In this document: piece after piece, positions 17,598 through 26,001 of the stretch
Layout: every line of letters begins with the position of its first letter
How positions within the stretch are numbered: position 1 is the first letter of the stretch
From: Thioclava sp. JE_KL1
Lineage (GTDB): Bacteria; Pseudomonadota; Alphaproteobacteria; Rhodobacterales; Rhodobacteraceae
Reading direction: 5' to 3'
Assembly: GCF_009296265.1 (NCBI RefSeq)
Contig: NZ_WBJS01000010.1
Span: forward strand, 1-64,000
Length of the DNA stretch: 64,000 nt
The notes under the pieces: model-generated
Told to the model about the DNA's origin: nothing
Database searches by the model: none
Seen by the model: only the letters and a program-made list of their open reading frames with translations
Made by a program: the position numbers and the translations under genes

Positions 17598-19046
17598 ATG
17601 GCCGAAGGCAACAACAAGCCGAAATCTTCCAATTCGAAAGCGCAAAGCCCGAAGCGGTCGCGCAAGGCCACCGGGGTCGCGCCCGTCGAACAGCTCCAGA
17701 GCCGGGTCGAGGCCTATCGCGAGCTTGCCGAGGCCTATGTAAAATACCCCTGCGTGATGCGTCCGGGCGATCTGACCGGGCTCGCGCGTCGCCTGCATGT
17801 GCGCTCGACGATTATCGAGGATCACGCGGTGCGTATCGACGAGAAGGCCGAGGGCGCCGGCGAGAAGTTCGAGGAACTGGCGGATTCGCTGTTCTCCTTC
17901 TTCCGTGGCACCTCGCTTCTGTTCCACCGCGACATGCTGGGCGAGGATGAGCGGATGCCGACGGTGCTGGCGCTCGGGGACGTCCACCCCGAGAATTTCG
18001 GGATCATGCCCAATGCTGACAACGTGCCGATCTTCGGCGTGAATGATTTCGACGACGTGCTGTACGGGCCTTTCACCTGGGATCTGAAGCGCGGGATCAC
18101 AGGCTTCCTGATCGCGGCCAAGGAAGAGGGCGATCAGAAGAAAAAGCACCGCGAGAAGATCGTGCGCAAATTCGTCGAAGGCTATCGCGACGGGATGGAA
18201 TTCTACGCCCGCCACGACAAGGAGGCGAGCCAGCAGATGCGCCCGGATAACAGCCCGAAGGTGATCCAGCGGATGTTCAAGAAGGCGCGCAAGAGCCGGA
18301 AGACATGGCTCGGGGATCGCTATCTCAACGAGACCGGGCGGGGCTTCCGGGCGAATGACGAACTGACGCCGATCTCCAGCCGCATCTCGGAGTTTCAGGG
18401 CTACATCAATGACGTGGCCAAACAGAACGGGATCGATCCGGGCGGTCGCGCGGGCGAGTTGAAGGTGAAGGATGTCTGCATCCGCCACGGGCAGGGTACC
18501 GCGTCGCTGGGGCTGCCGCGCTACTATTGCCTGATCGAAGGGCCGAGCAAGGATGCGAGCGACGATCTGATCATCGAGTTCAAGCGCGCCCGCCAATCCG
18601 CGCTGGAAGGCCTCGTGCCGGAGAATGATTTCGTCGCCGGCGACAAGGGCGACCGGATCGCGCATGGCCAGCGGGTTCATCTGGCGCAGGGCGATGTGTT
18701 CTACGGAAGCGTCGAGATCGACGAGATGAGCTTCATGTCGCGCGAGCGCGCGCCGTTCCGCGACGATATCGACCTCGACGATCTTTCGAAGGGGAGCTGG
18801 CGAGACTATGCCCATGCCTGCGGTCAGGCGCTGGCGCAGGCCCATGCGCGCTCTGACGATGCGGGCGAGTTGGATTACCGGATCGAGCCGCGCATCATCG
18901 AGGCGATGCAGCCCTTCGACCTGTTCGTCGATGATCTGCTGTGTTTCGGACGCGAGGCGGTCAAGCGGCTCAAGCGCGACCACAAGTTCTTCAAGATGGA
19001 TCTGAAGCGCGGCGCCTTCGACATGACGCAGAAGCACTACCGCTAG
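17598..19046 (+). CDS. DUF2252 domain protein
   Basis: A 482-residue cytoplasmic protein covering the whole DUF2252 family length. It has a Lys/Ser-rich start, then FFRGTSLLFHRDML around residue 100, LALGDVHPENFG near 130 and GVNDFDDVLYGPFTWDLKR near 150. The GDxHxxNFG and DFDD motifs resemble the catalytic and metal loops of protein-kinase-like phosphotransferases, so a kinase-like activity is an inference. AAAAGGAG precedes the ATG. The partner and substrate are unknown. Confidence 0.85.
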   Translation: MAEGNNKPKSSNSKAQSPKRSRKATGVAPVEQLQSRVEAYRELAEAYVKYPCVMRPGDLTGLARRLHVRSTIIEDHAVRIDEKAEGAGEKFEELADSLFSFFRGTSLLFHRDMLGEDERMPTVLALGDVHPENFGIMPNADNVPIFGVNDFDDVLYGPFTWDLKRGITGFLIAAKEEGDQKKKHREKIVRKFVEGYRDGMEFYARHDKEASQQMRPDNSPKVIQRMFKKARKSRKTWLGDRYLNETGRGFRANDELTPISSRISEFQGYINDVAKQNGIDPGGRAGELKVKDVCIRHGQGTASLGLPRYYCLIEGPSKDASDDLIIEFKRARQSALEGLVPENDFVAGDKGDRIAHGQRVHLAQGDVFYGSVEIDEMSFMSRERAPFRDDIDLDDLSKGSWRDYAHACGQALAQAHARSDDAGELDYRIEPRIIEAMQPFDLFVDDLLCFGREAVKRLKRDHKFFKMDLKRGAFDMTQKHYR

Positions 19047-19050
19047 GGTC

Positions 19051-19079
19051 TCGCCTCTGGGTTGCGGTTGGCGAGGCGA
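19051..19079 (+). other. Hairpin after the DUF2252 gene
   Basis: TCGCCTC and GAGGCGA pair across a 15-base loop just after the stop. No T-tract follows; this is a possible factor-dependent 3' end. Confidence 0.35.
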
Positions 19080-19125
19080 ATCTGTCGTGCTTGCGTGATC
19101 GGCTTCGTGTCGTTACTCCGCGATT

Positions 19126-20139
19126 ATGGCGGTCAAGCGTACGACATTGATGGATGTGGCGCGGGCGGCGGGCGTGTCCCGCGCGACCGCCTCTCTTGTC
19201 ATTCGTGGCTCCGATCTGGTTGCCGACAAGACGCGCGAGAAGGTCGAGAAGGTCATCGCCGAGCTCGACTACGTGCCCAATAGCGGGGCAGCCCGACTGC
19301 GCGGCCAGAAAAGCCGCACGGTTGGCGTCATCATCCCGAACCTGGTGAACAGCTTCTTCTCGGAATTCGTCGAGGGGATCGAGGCGGAGCTGGATGAGCA
19401 AGGCTATCAGGTCATGCTCGCGAGCTCGCGCGATGATCCCGAGCGGCAGTCAGGGTTGCTGCGCCGGTTGCGTGAGCACGATGCCGAAGGGATCATCCTC
19501 TTTCCCGCCGAAGGGACCGAGCCGGACACGATAGAGAAGCTGGTTGCAGCAGGCGTGCCGCTGGTGCAGGCGATGCGCCATGTCGGGCGCGATCTGAGCG
19601 ACTTCGCAGGGTCCGACCACGGCCTCGCGGTGCGGCTGAGCGTGCGGCATCTGCGCGATCTCGGCCACCGGCGGATTTCCTTTGTCTCGCTCGCCGGGAA
19701 GGTGTCGACGCGGGAAGAACGTCTCGGGGCCTTCGAAGAGGAGTTGCGCGCGCAGGGGCTCGTCAATGCCGGGGTGATCGACGTGCCGCTGGAATGGGAT
19801 GGCTCGCCGCAATCCGCCGCGATGCTGATGGCGCTGGAGCCGCGCCCGACCGCCGCGATCTGCTTCAACGATATTCTCGCCTCGGGTCTGCTGCGGGGGC
19901 TGTTCGACCTTGGCCTGATGCCGGGGCGCGACCTCTCGGTGGTGGGACACGATAACCTGTCCTTCATCGATCTCGGCGCGCCGCCGCGCCTAACGACGGT
20001 GCAGGTCTTCCCGCGCCAGATCGGGGCGGCCTCGGCCAAGCTGCTGCTGCGGCGGATCAAGGACCCGGGCGCAGAGCTCAAATCCGAGATCGTGACGCCC
20101 CGCCTGCGGGTACGAGACACCACCGGCCCCGTCGACTGA
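19126..20139 (+). CDS. LacI family transcriptional regulator
   Basis: A 337-residue regulator. The N-terminal helix-turn-helix reads TLMDVARAAGVSRATASLV and the hinge helix is NSGAARLRGQKSRTVGVI. The rest is a periplasmic-binding-protein-like sensor (residues 60-337). It most likely controls the adjacent transporter and catabolic operon, since two palindromes of LacI type lie 45-73 bases after its stop and before the first transporter gene. The effector is unknown. Confidence 0.92.
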   Translation: MAVKRTTLMDVARAAGVSRATASLVIRGSDLVADKTREKVEKVIAELDYVPNSGAARLRGQKSRTVGVIIPNLVNSFFSEFVEGIEAELDEQGYQVMLASSRDDPERQSGLLRRLREHDAEGIILFPAEGTEPDTIEKLVAAGVPLVQAMRHVGRDLSDFAGSDHGLAVRLSVRHLRDLGHRRISFVSLAGKVSTREERLGAFEEELRAQGLVNAGVIDVPLEWDGSPQSAAMLMALEPRPTAAICFNDILASGLLRGLFDLGLMPGRDLSVVGHDNLSFIDLGAPPRLTTVQVFPRQIGAASAKLLLRRIKDPGAELKSEIVTPRLRVRDTTGPVD

Positions 20140-20184
20140 TATCCAACAAAGACCATCACGCATCCGTGACTTGCGACTCAGGAT

Positions 20185-20212
20185 TTAGATCGTTCTAATT
20201 AGATCGATCTAA
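20185..20212 (+). promoter_or_regulatory. Two abutting palindromic operators, probable LacI sites
   Basis: TTAGATCGTTCTAA (20185-20198, one mismatch) and TTAGATCGATCTAA (20199-20212, perfect) lie head to tail with no gap. Both are 14 bp with a central CG step, as in LacI-family operators. They sit about 60 bases before the first permease gene. Confidence 0.75.
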
Positions 20213-20273
20213 AATACATATGTCCGATCGTTGAGGAGCGAGCAGGCATGTGGTTACACGCAGGGGAGGCGAC

Positions 20274-20942
20274 GTGTATCACTTCAATTTCACGCCCGTA
20301 TTCGAGAATTTCGACCTGCTGCTCTATGGCGCATGGTTGACCATCCGCCTGTCTTTCGCGGCGATGATCCTGGGGCTGATCGTGTCGGTTCTGGGGGCTG
20401 CCGCGCGCACCTCGCATTCCAAGGTGCTGCACGCGATTGTCGGCGCCTATGTCGAGATCATCCGCAACACGCCTTTCCTCGTGCAGATCTTCTTTCTGTA
20501 TTTCGGGCTGCCCGCGATCGGGATTTCGCTCGATCCCAATGTCGCGGCGCTGATCGCGCTGGTGATCAATGTCGGCGCTTACGGGACCGAGATCACGCGT
20601 GCCGGCATCGAATCCGTACCCCATGGCCAGATCGAGGCAGGGCGTGCGCTGGGGCTCGGGCCGATCCAGATTTTCCGCTACGTGATCCTGAAACCGGCCC
20701 TGCGCAACGTCTATCCGGCGATGACGAGCCAGTTCATCTACCTGATGCTGACCTCGTCGGTCGTCTCGACGATTTCGGCGAACGATCTGGCCTCCATCGG
20801 CGCGGATCTGAACGCCAAGACCTTCGCCAGCTTCGAGATCTACCTCGTCGTGACCGGCATCTACCTTGTCCTTTCGCTGCTGTTCTCGGGGCTCTTCAAG
20901 CTCATCCAGAACGCCGTATTCAACTATCCTGCGAGCCGCTGA
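20274..20942 (+). CDS. Polar amino acid-type ABC transporter permease
   Basis: A 222-residue HisM/GlnP-type permease with about five membrane segments. The EAA loop is visible as EAGRALGLGPIQIFRYVILK. Family stretches such as EIIRNTPFLVQIFFLYFGLP are clear. I start at GTG 20274 because GGGGAGG lies just upstream; two upstream in-frame or nearby starts lack this. It is the first gene behind the LacI operators and is followed after one base by a second permease. Confidence 0.88.
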   Translation: MYHFNFTPVFENFDLLLYGAWLTIRLSFAAMILGLIVSVLGAAARTSHSKVLHAIVGAYVEIIRNTPFLVQIFFLYFGLPAIGISLDPNVAALIALVINVGAYGTEITRAGIESVPHGQIEAGRALGLGPIQIFRYVILKPALRNVYPAMTSQFIYLMLTSSVVSTISANDLASIGADLNAKTFASFEIYLVVTGIYLVLSLLFSGLFKLIQNAVFNYPASR

Positions 20943-20943
20943 C

Positions 20944-21600
20944 ATGATCCGCCAATTCGGACCTTCCGACATCCTGTTCATCATCGAGGCCGTGCGCTGG
21001 ACGCTTCTGCTGTCAGCCATCGCCTTCATCGGCGGCGCAATCGGCGGGCTCTTCGTGGCACTCGCGCGCAGCTCGGGCTCGAAAGCGCTGCGCCGGATCA
21101 GCGCCGGGTTCATCCGCATCTTCCAGGGCACGCCGCTCCTGATGCAGTTGTTCCTGTTCTATTTTGGGCTGACCGTGCTGAACCTGCCGATCAATCCGCT
21201 TCTGGCGGCGGCGATCGCGCTGACCTTCCATGCGAGCGCCTATCTGGGCGAGATCTGGCGCGGCTCCATCGAGGCGGTGCCGTCCGGCCAGACCGAGGCC
21301 GCCACCGCGCTGTCGCTGAGCTATCGCGACCGGATGCAGCATGTGGTTCTGCCGCAGGCGGCACGGATCGCCGTGGCCCCGACCGTCGGCTTCCTCGTGC
21401 AGCTGATCAAGGGCACCTCGCTGACCTCGATCATCGGCTTCACCGAGCTGACCCGCGCCGGTCAGATCGTCAACAACGCGACCTTCGACCCGTTCGTCGT
21501 CTTCGGGCTGGTGGCCGCGATCTACTTCATCATCTGCTGGCCGCTGTCGCTTTACGCGCGCCGTTTGGAAGGGCGGATGCGCCTCGCATTCACCCGCTGA
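20944..21600 (+). CDS. Second ABC transporter permease of the same importer
   Basis: A 218-residue HisQ/GlnP-type permease. FIRIFQGTPLLMQLFLFYFG and the coupling loop TEAATALSLSYRDRMQHVV are characteristic. With the preceding gene it makes a heterodimeric channel. The ATG lies one base after the stop of the first permease, so they are translationally coupled. Confidence 0.9.
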   Translation: MIRQFGPSDILFIIEAVRWTLLLSAIAFIGGAIGGLFVALARSSGSKALRRISAGFIRIFQGTPLLMQLFLFYFGLTVLNLPINPLLAAAIALTFHASAYLGEIWRGSIEAVPSGQTEAATALSLSYRDRMQHVVLPQAARIAVAPTVGFLVQLIKGTSLTSIIGFTELTRAGQIVNNATFDPFVVFGLVAAIYFIICWPLSLYARRLEGRMRLAFTR

Positions 21601-21635
21601 TTTTTCACCCGCTTCAGGTTTAGGAGGAGTAATCC

Positions 21636-22463
21636 ATGAAGTTTCTCAAGACAGTTGCAACGGCGGCCCTGACGGTCGGCGCATTGATGGCAGGCCACGC
21701 GCAAGCCACCACGCTCGATCAGGTCGAGAAGGCTGGCGTTCTCAAGGTCGGCATGCTCGTCGATTTTCCGCCCTTCGGTCTGATGGGCACCAGTGGCAAG
21801 CCCGAGGGCTATGACGCCGACACCGCCAAGGCGCTCGCCGATTACCTCGGCACCAAGATCGAGATCGTTCCGGTGACCGGCCCGAACCGCATCCCCTATC
21901 TGCTCTCGGGTCAGGTTGACGTGCTGGTTGCCTCGCTGGGCATCACGCCCGAGCGCGCCAAGCGGGTCGATTTCTCGCGCCCCTATGCCGGGATCGAGAT
22001 CATGGTCTACGGCAAGAAGGATGAGAAGGTTTCCAAGCCGGCTGATCTGTCGGGCGAGTCGGTCGGCGTCGTGCGCGCCTCGACGCAGGATGCGGGCGTG
22101 ACCAAGGTCGCCCCCGATGACGCCACGATCCGCCGCTTCGATGACGATGCGGGTGCGGTGCAGGCGCTGCTTTCGGGTCAGGTGCCGCTGATCGGCGTAT
22201 CGAACGTCGTGGCCGCCCAGATCGAGAAGGCCGCGCCGGGTCGCTTCGACGAGAAGTTCCCGCTCTCGAGCCAGGTTCAGGGTATCGCGGTCGAGCCGGG
22301 CGCAGACAAGCTTCTGGCGAAGATCAACGCGTTCGTCGGATCCGCGATGAAAGACGGCACGATGGACAAGATCTCCGAGCAGTGGCTCGCGACGGACATC
22401 CCCGATTTCGTCCGCAACGGCTCGGTCGAGGAAGCCGCGACGCCGAAATCTGCCACGAACTGA
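21636..22463 (+). CDS. Periplasmic solute-binding protein (SBP_bac_3 type)
   Basis: A 275-residue extracellular binding protein with a signal peptide (residues 1-24, cleavage probably after GHAQA). The mature part starts with the family's [22 protein letters not shown] and contains [15 protein letters not shown]. It captures the substrate for the two permeases. The class usually binds amino acids but also amino sugar acids and opines. A GGAGGAG ribosome site lies 6 bases before the ATG. A stable hairpin follows the gene. Confidence 0.88.
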   Translation: MKFLKTVATAALTVGALMAGHAQATTLDQVEKAGVLKVGMLVDFPPFGLMGTSGKPEGYDADTAKALADYLGTKIEIVPVTGPNRIPYLLSGQVDVLVASLGITPERAKRVDFSRPYAGIEIMVYGKKDEKVSKPADLSGESVGVVRASTQDAGVTKVAPDDATIRRFDDDAGAVQALLSGQVPLIGVSNVVAAQIEKAAPGRFDEKFPLSSQVQGIAVEPGADKLLAKINAFVGSAMKDGTMDKISEQWLATDIPDFVRNGSVEEAATPKSATN

Positions 22464-22474
22464 TCTCACTTCAT

Positions 22475-22504
22475 ATCCGGCGCAGCCCCCGCGCTGCGCC
22501 GGAT
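22475..22504 (+). other. Intercistronic hairpin after the binding-protein gene
   Basis: ATCCGGCGCAGC and GCTGCGCCGGAT form a perfect 12-bp stem with a 6-base loop, 11 bases after the binding-protein stop and 18 before the ATPase gene. Without a T-tract it is best read as an mRNA stabiliser or partial terminator that lifts binding-protein output. Confidence 0.6.
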
Positions 22505-22522
22505 CACCCTACAAGGCATCCC

Positions 22523-23266
22523 ATGACACAAGCACAGCAGCCCGCCGTCGAGATGCGCGGCGTCACCAAGTTCTTCGGTGCGTTTCAGGCGCTGAAGTCG
22601 ATCGATCTGACGGTCGAACAAGGCGAGCGGATCGTGGTCTGCGGTCCGTCCGGCTCCGGCAAATCGACCCTGATCCGCACGCTCAACCAGCTCGAAGAGA
22701 TTCAGGACGGCAAGATCACCGTCGACGGGATCGAATTGACGGCTGGCGGCGAGAACGTCGCCAAGGTGCGTCGCGATGTCGGGATGGTCTTCCAGCAATT
22801 CAACCTGTTCCCGCATCTGACGGTTTTGCAGAACTGCACGCTCGCTCCGCTTAAAACGGGACGTGCGGATAAGGCCACGGCAGAGGCGACCGCGCGCAAA
22901 TATCTGGAGCGCGTGAAGATCCCGGAGCAGGCCGACAAGTTTCCCGCCCAACTCTCCGGCGGCCAGCAGCAGCGAGTCGCGATTGCGCGCGCGCTCTGCA
23001 TGGAGCCGCGGATCATGCTGTTCGACGAGCCGACCTCGGCGCTCGATCCCGAGATGGTCAAGGAAGTGCTCGACACGATGATCGATCTGGCCCGCGAAGG
23101 CATGACGATGCTCTGCGTCACCCACGAGATGGATTTCGCCCGCGCCGTTGCCGACCGCGTGATCTTCATGGAGCAGGGCGCGATCATCGAGGAAGGGCCG
23201 CCAGCGGAGTTCTTCGGCAATCCGAAATCCGAGCGTCTGCGCAACTTCCTGGGGCAGATCTCATGA
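22523..23266 (+). CDS. ABC transporter ATP-binding protein (amino acid type)
   Basis: A 247-residue GlnQ/HisP-type ATPase. Walker [12 protein letters not shown]-loop [13 protein letters not shown], signature [15 protein letters not shown] and Walker [17 protein letters not shown] are all intact, with the H-loop in [10 protein letters not shown]. It powers the two upstream permeases. I start at [13 protein letters not shown]; it overlaps the next gene by 4 bases. Confidence 0.93.
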   Translation: MTQAQQPAVEMRGVTKFFGAFQALKSIDLTVEQGERIVVCGPSGSGKSTLIRTLNQLEEIQDGKITVDGIELTAGGENVAKVRRDVGMVFQQFNLFPHLTVLQNCTLAPLKTGRADKATAEATARKYLERVKIPEQADKFPAQLSGGQQQRVAIARALCMEPRIMLFDEPTSALDPEMVKEVLDTMIDLAREGMTMLCVTHEMDFARAVADRVIFMEQGAIIEEGPPAEFFGNPKSERLRNFLGQIS

Positions 23267-24213
23267 AGGACGAGGCCAAAGCGAACCCGTCGATCCTCGC
23301 GCTGATCGAGTTGAAGCCCGCCGACATGATGGAAGCGTTCTGCGCCGAGCATCCGGTCACCCGCGATGCCGAGGCCCGCGACGGCATCGAGGTCGTGCTG
23401 ACCAGCGGCGCGCGCGGTCTCTCGGGCGAGGAGATCGACGAATTTCCCGACCTGCGCCTGATCGCGGTCAATGGCGTTGGAACCGATGCGGTCGATCTGG
23501 ATACGGCGGTCGCGCGCGGCATCCATGTGACGACCACGCCCGACGTGCTGTCGGAGGCAGTGGCCGAACTGGCCCTGGGTCTTGCGATTTCGGTACGGCG
23601 CCGGATCGGCGAGGGCGAGCGGCTGCTGCGCTCCGGCGGTTGGTCGAACGGACAGAAACCGCGGCTGGGTCAGGCGCTGACCGGTTGCCGGGCGGGTATC
23701 CTCGGCTATGGCCGGATCGGGCGGGCGCTGGCGGATATGCTCCGCGCGCTGGGGGTCGAGGTGATCTACCACGCGCGCAAGCCCCATGATGACGCCCCCG
23801 AGGCATGGCGCCCCGACGCCCGGACGCTGGCCGCCGAAAGCGATGTCCTGTTCGTCACGCTCTCAGCCACGCCCGAGACGCGGTATATCGTCGATGCGCC
23901 GGTGCTGGAGGCGCTGGGCTCCGAGGGCACCTTGGTCAATGTCGCGCGCGGCTCGGTCGTCGATAGCGCGGCGCTGGCGGCGGCCTTGCATGGCGGCACG
24001 CTGGGCTCGGCTGCGCTCGACGTCTTCGAGGTCGAACCTGTCGCGCCCGATGGGGCGGAGGACGGTCTTCTGCGCGCGCCCAATACGCTCTTCACGCCGC
24101 ATATCGCCTCGGCCACGAACGAGGCGCGGCGCGCGATGGCGGAGCTGGTGATCGCCAATATCGACGCCTATCTGGCCGGAAGCCCGCTTCCGAGCCCGGT
24201 AACGCCTGCCTGA
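23263..24213 (+). CDS. D-isomer-specific 2-hydroxyacid dehydrogenase
   Basis: A 316-residue NAD(P)-dependent dehydrogenase. The Rossmann motif [17 protein letters not shown] is near residue 148. Catalytic elements [18 protein letters not shown] (Arg), VFEVEP (Glu) and FTPHIASAT (His) are present. The family reduces or oxidises 2-keto/2-hydroxy acids such as hydroxypyruvate, glyoxylate or 2-ketogluconate. It overlaps the ATPase gene by 4 bases, so the product is tied to the imported compound. Confidence 0.88.
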   Translation: MKDEAKANPSILALIELKPADMMEAFCAEHPVTRDAEARDGIEVVLTSGARGLSGEEIDEFPDLRLIAVNGVGTDAVDLDTAVARGIHVTTTPDVLSEAVAELALGLAISVRRRIGEGERLLRSGGWSNGQKPRLGQALTGCRAGILGYGRIGRALADMLRALGVEVIYHARKPHDDAPEAWRPDARTLAAESDVLFVTLSATPETRYIVDAPVLEALGSEGTLVNVARGSVVDSAALAAALHGGTLGSAALDVFEVEPVAPDGAEDGLLRAPNTLFTPHIASATNEARRAMAELVIANIDAYLAGSPLPSPVTPA

Positions 24214-24225
24214 CCGGAGCCTCAC

Positions 24226-25164
24226 ATGCTGGACTTTCTCTGCATCGGCGAGCCTCTCGCCGAATTCACCAACGATCCCGCAACGCCCGATCTGTTCCAT
24301 CGTCGCCTCGGCGGCGACACGCTCAACGCGGCGATCTATCTCGCGCGGCTGCGGCCTGATCTGCGGGTCGGCTATCTCTCGCGGCTGGGCGAAGACGGGA
24401 TGAGCCGCTGGATGCGCGACACGATTGCGCGCGAAGGCGTCGAGATCGAGGGGATCGGGGCCGAGGCCAATGGCAGCCCGGGGCTGAGCTTTATCGCCAC
24501 CGATGCCACGGGCGAGCGCAGCTTCACCTATTGGCGCGATCAGGCGCCGGCGCGCCGGATGTTCGGCGCCGACGGGACTGAGGTCGCGGCGCTCGGTCAG
24601 GCGCGCGTTCTGCTGTTCTCCGGTATCACTCTGGCGATCCTTCCCGAGGAGGCGCGTGCGCGGCTGCTGGCGGAGCTCGATGCGCTGCGCCAGCGTGGCG
24701 TCACGGTCGCCTATGATACGAATTACCGCCCGCGGCTCTGGCGCGACCGGGCCGAGGCGGCGGAGTGGACGGAGCGCGCCTTGGCGGTGACGAGCCTCGC
24801 GTTGCCGTCGTTCGACGATCTCGCGGCCCTGTGGGACGAGACCGATCCCGAGGCGGTCATGGCGCGCTGCGAGACACATGCGCCGGGGATGATCGTGCTG
24901 ACGACCGGTGGCGGCACCGTGCTGGCGCGCGACGCATCGGGTAAGGCGCTACGGGTTGCGCTGCCCAAGCCCGTCGCGGCCGTCGACACCACCGCCGCAG
25001 GCGACAGTTTCGACGCCGCGCTTCTCTCGGCCCTGCAACGCGGCATGCCGTTGGAGGCGGCAATTCTCGATGGCGCACGGCTCGCGAGCTGCGTCGTCCG
25101 TTATCCCGGCGCGATTATCCCGCGCGACGCTATGAAAGAAGAGGTTGCACACCATGCAGCGTGA
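24226..25164 (+). CDS. PfkB family sugar kinase, 2-keto-3-deoxygluconate kinase-like
   Basis: A 312-residue ribokinase-fold kinase. It has the N-terminal glycine pair (RRLGGDTLNAAIYLARL) and the C-terminal signature DTTAAGDSFDAALLSAL with the catalytic Asp. YDTNYRPRLW in the middle is typical of 2-keto-3-deoxygluconate kinases. It probably phosphorylates a keto-deoxy sugar acid made by the neighbouring enzymes. It lies 12 bases after the dehydrogenase and overlaps the next gene by 11 bases. Confidence 0.85.
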   Translation: MLDFLCIGEPLAEFTNDPATPDLFHRRLGGDTLNAAIYLARLRPDLRVGYLSRLGEDGMSRWMRDTIAREGVEIEGIGAEANGSPGLSFIATDATGERSFTYWRDQAPARRMFGADGTEVAALGQARVLLFSGITLAILPEEARARLLAELDALRQRGVTVAYDTNYRPRLWRDRAEAAEWTERALAVTSLALPSFDDLAALWDETDPEAVMARCETHAPGMIVLTTGGGTVLARDASGKALRVALPKPVAAVDTTAAGDSFDAALLSALQRGMPLEAAILDGARLASCVVRYPGAIIPRDAMKEEVAHHAA

Positions 25165-25885
25165 CCAAATCGCAAGCGCAGCAGAAACTCTGGCCGCCGC
25201 GAATGACGGCGAGACGCTCGACGCGCTGAACCCGCTCCCGGAAAGCCCGGCGGAGGCCTATGCGGTGCAGGCCGAAAGCCTGCGCCATCTCGGTCCGGTG
25301 GGCGGCTGGAAACACGCGCTTCTGGGCGGGCGCGACCTCTCTTGCGCGCCGGTTCTGGATCGAGCGATCCACCCGTCGGGGACGACCCTCGCCGTCGCAC
25401 CCCATGCCCGGCTTGAGCTGGAGATCGCGGTGCGGCTGCGCGCCGATATTTCGCCCAAGGCCAAGCCCGCCGAGATTCTGGATGCGATCGGCAGCGTTCA
25501 TATCGCTTTCGAGGTGCTGCAGTCGCGTTTCACCGCGCTCGAAAAGCAGCCGCCGCTGGCGCAGATGGCGGACCGGTTCTCGAACCAGGCGATCGTTCTG
25601 GGCGACGAGGTTCCTGATTGGCAGAGCCGCGATCTGACGCGCCTGCCGCTTGCGATCGGCACGCCGTCCGATCCGCCCACGATGGCCGCGGGCATGTCGC
25701 TCTCCGAGATCGTGTGCTTCCTCAGCTTCCTTGCCGAGCGGGCCGCCGTCATCGGGCCGGGACTGCGGGCGGAGCATTGCATCGTCACCGGTGCGCGCAT
25801 CGGTCCGCAACCTTTGCCCGCGGGCGCGGAGGTACGTGGCGGGCTAGAGGGCTGTCAGGTTTCGATGACCACGCGGGCGCTCTGA
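25154..25885 (+). CDS. 2-keto-4-pentenoate hydratase family protein
   Basis: A 243-residue MhpD-like member of the fumarylacetoacetate hydrolase superfamily. The acidic metal-binding region PHARLELEIAVRLRADI and the later SVHIAFEVLQSRF fit the hydratase branch. The start at MQRDQIASAAETL has AAGAGG upstream. Being last in the LacI operon, it may hydrate, dehydrate or cleave a keto acid intermediate; the exact reaction is unknown. Confidence 0.75.
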   Translation: MQRDQIASAAETLAAANDGETLDALNPLPESPAEAYAVQAESLRHLGPVGGWKHALLGGRDLSCAPVLDRAIHPSGTTLAVAPHARLELEIAVRLRADISPKAKPAEILDAIGSVHIAFEVLQSRFTALEKQPPLAQMADRFSNQAIVLGDEVPDWQSRDLTRLPLAIGTPSDPPTMAAGMSLSEIVCFLSFLAERAAVIGPGLRAEHCIVTGARIGPQPLPAGAEVRGGLEGCQVSMTTRAL

Positions 25886-25960
25886 ACGCCCAAGCACGCT
25901 GTGGTTTGTCGGCGGCAAAAAAAAGCCAGCCGCGAAGGATCGAGCGCCGCCTCAACGGCT

Positions 25961-25996
25961 GAGGAAAAAGCGCGGGCCTGTCGCTCAGGCCCGCGC
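25961..25996 (-). terminator. Terminator of tkt (minus strand)
   Basis: GCGCGGGCCTG and CAGGCCCGCGC make a perfect 11-bp stem with a 5-base loop (25970-25996). On the minus strand it is followed by CTTTTTCC. It sits 5 bases after the tkt stop and may also stop the facing hydratase transcript. Confidence 0.88.
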
Positions 25997-26001
25997 CACC
26001 T

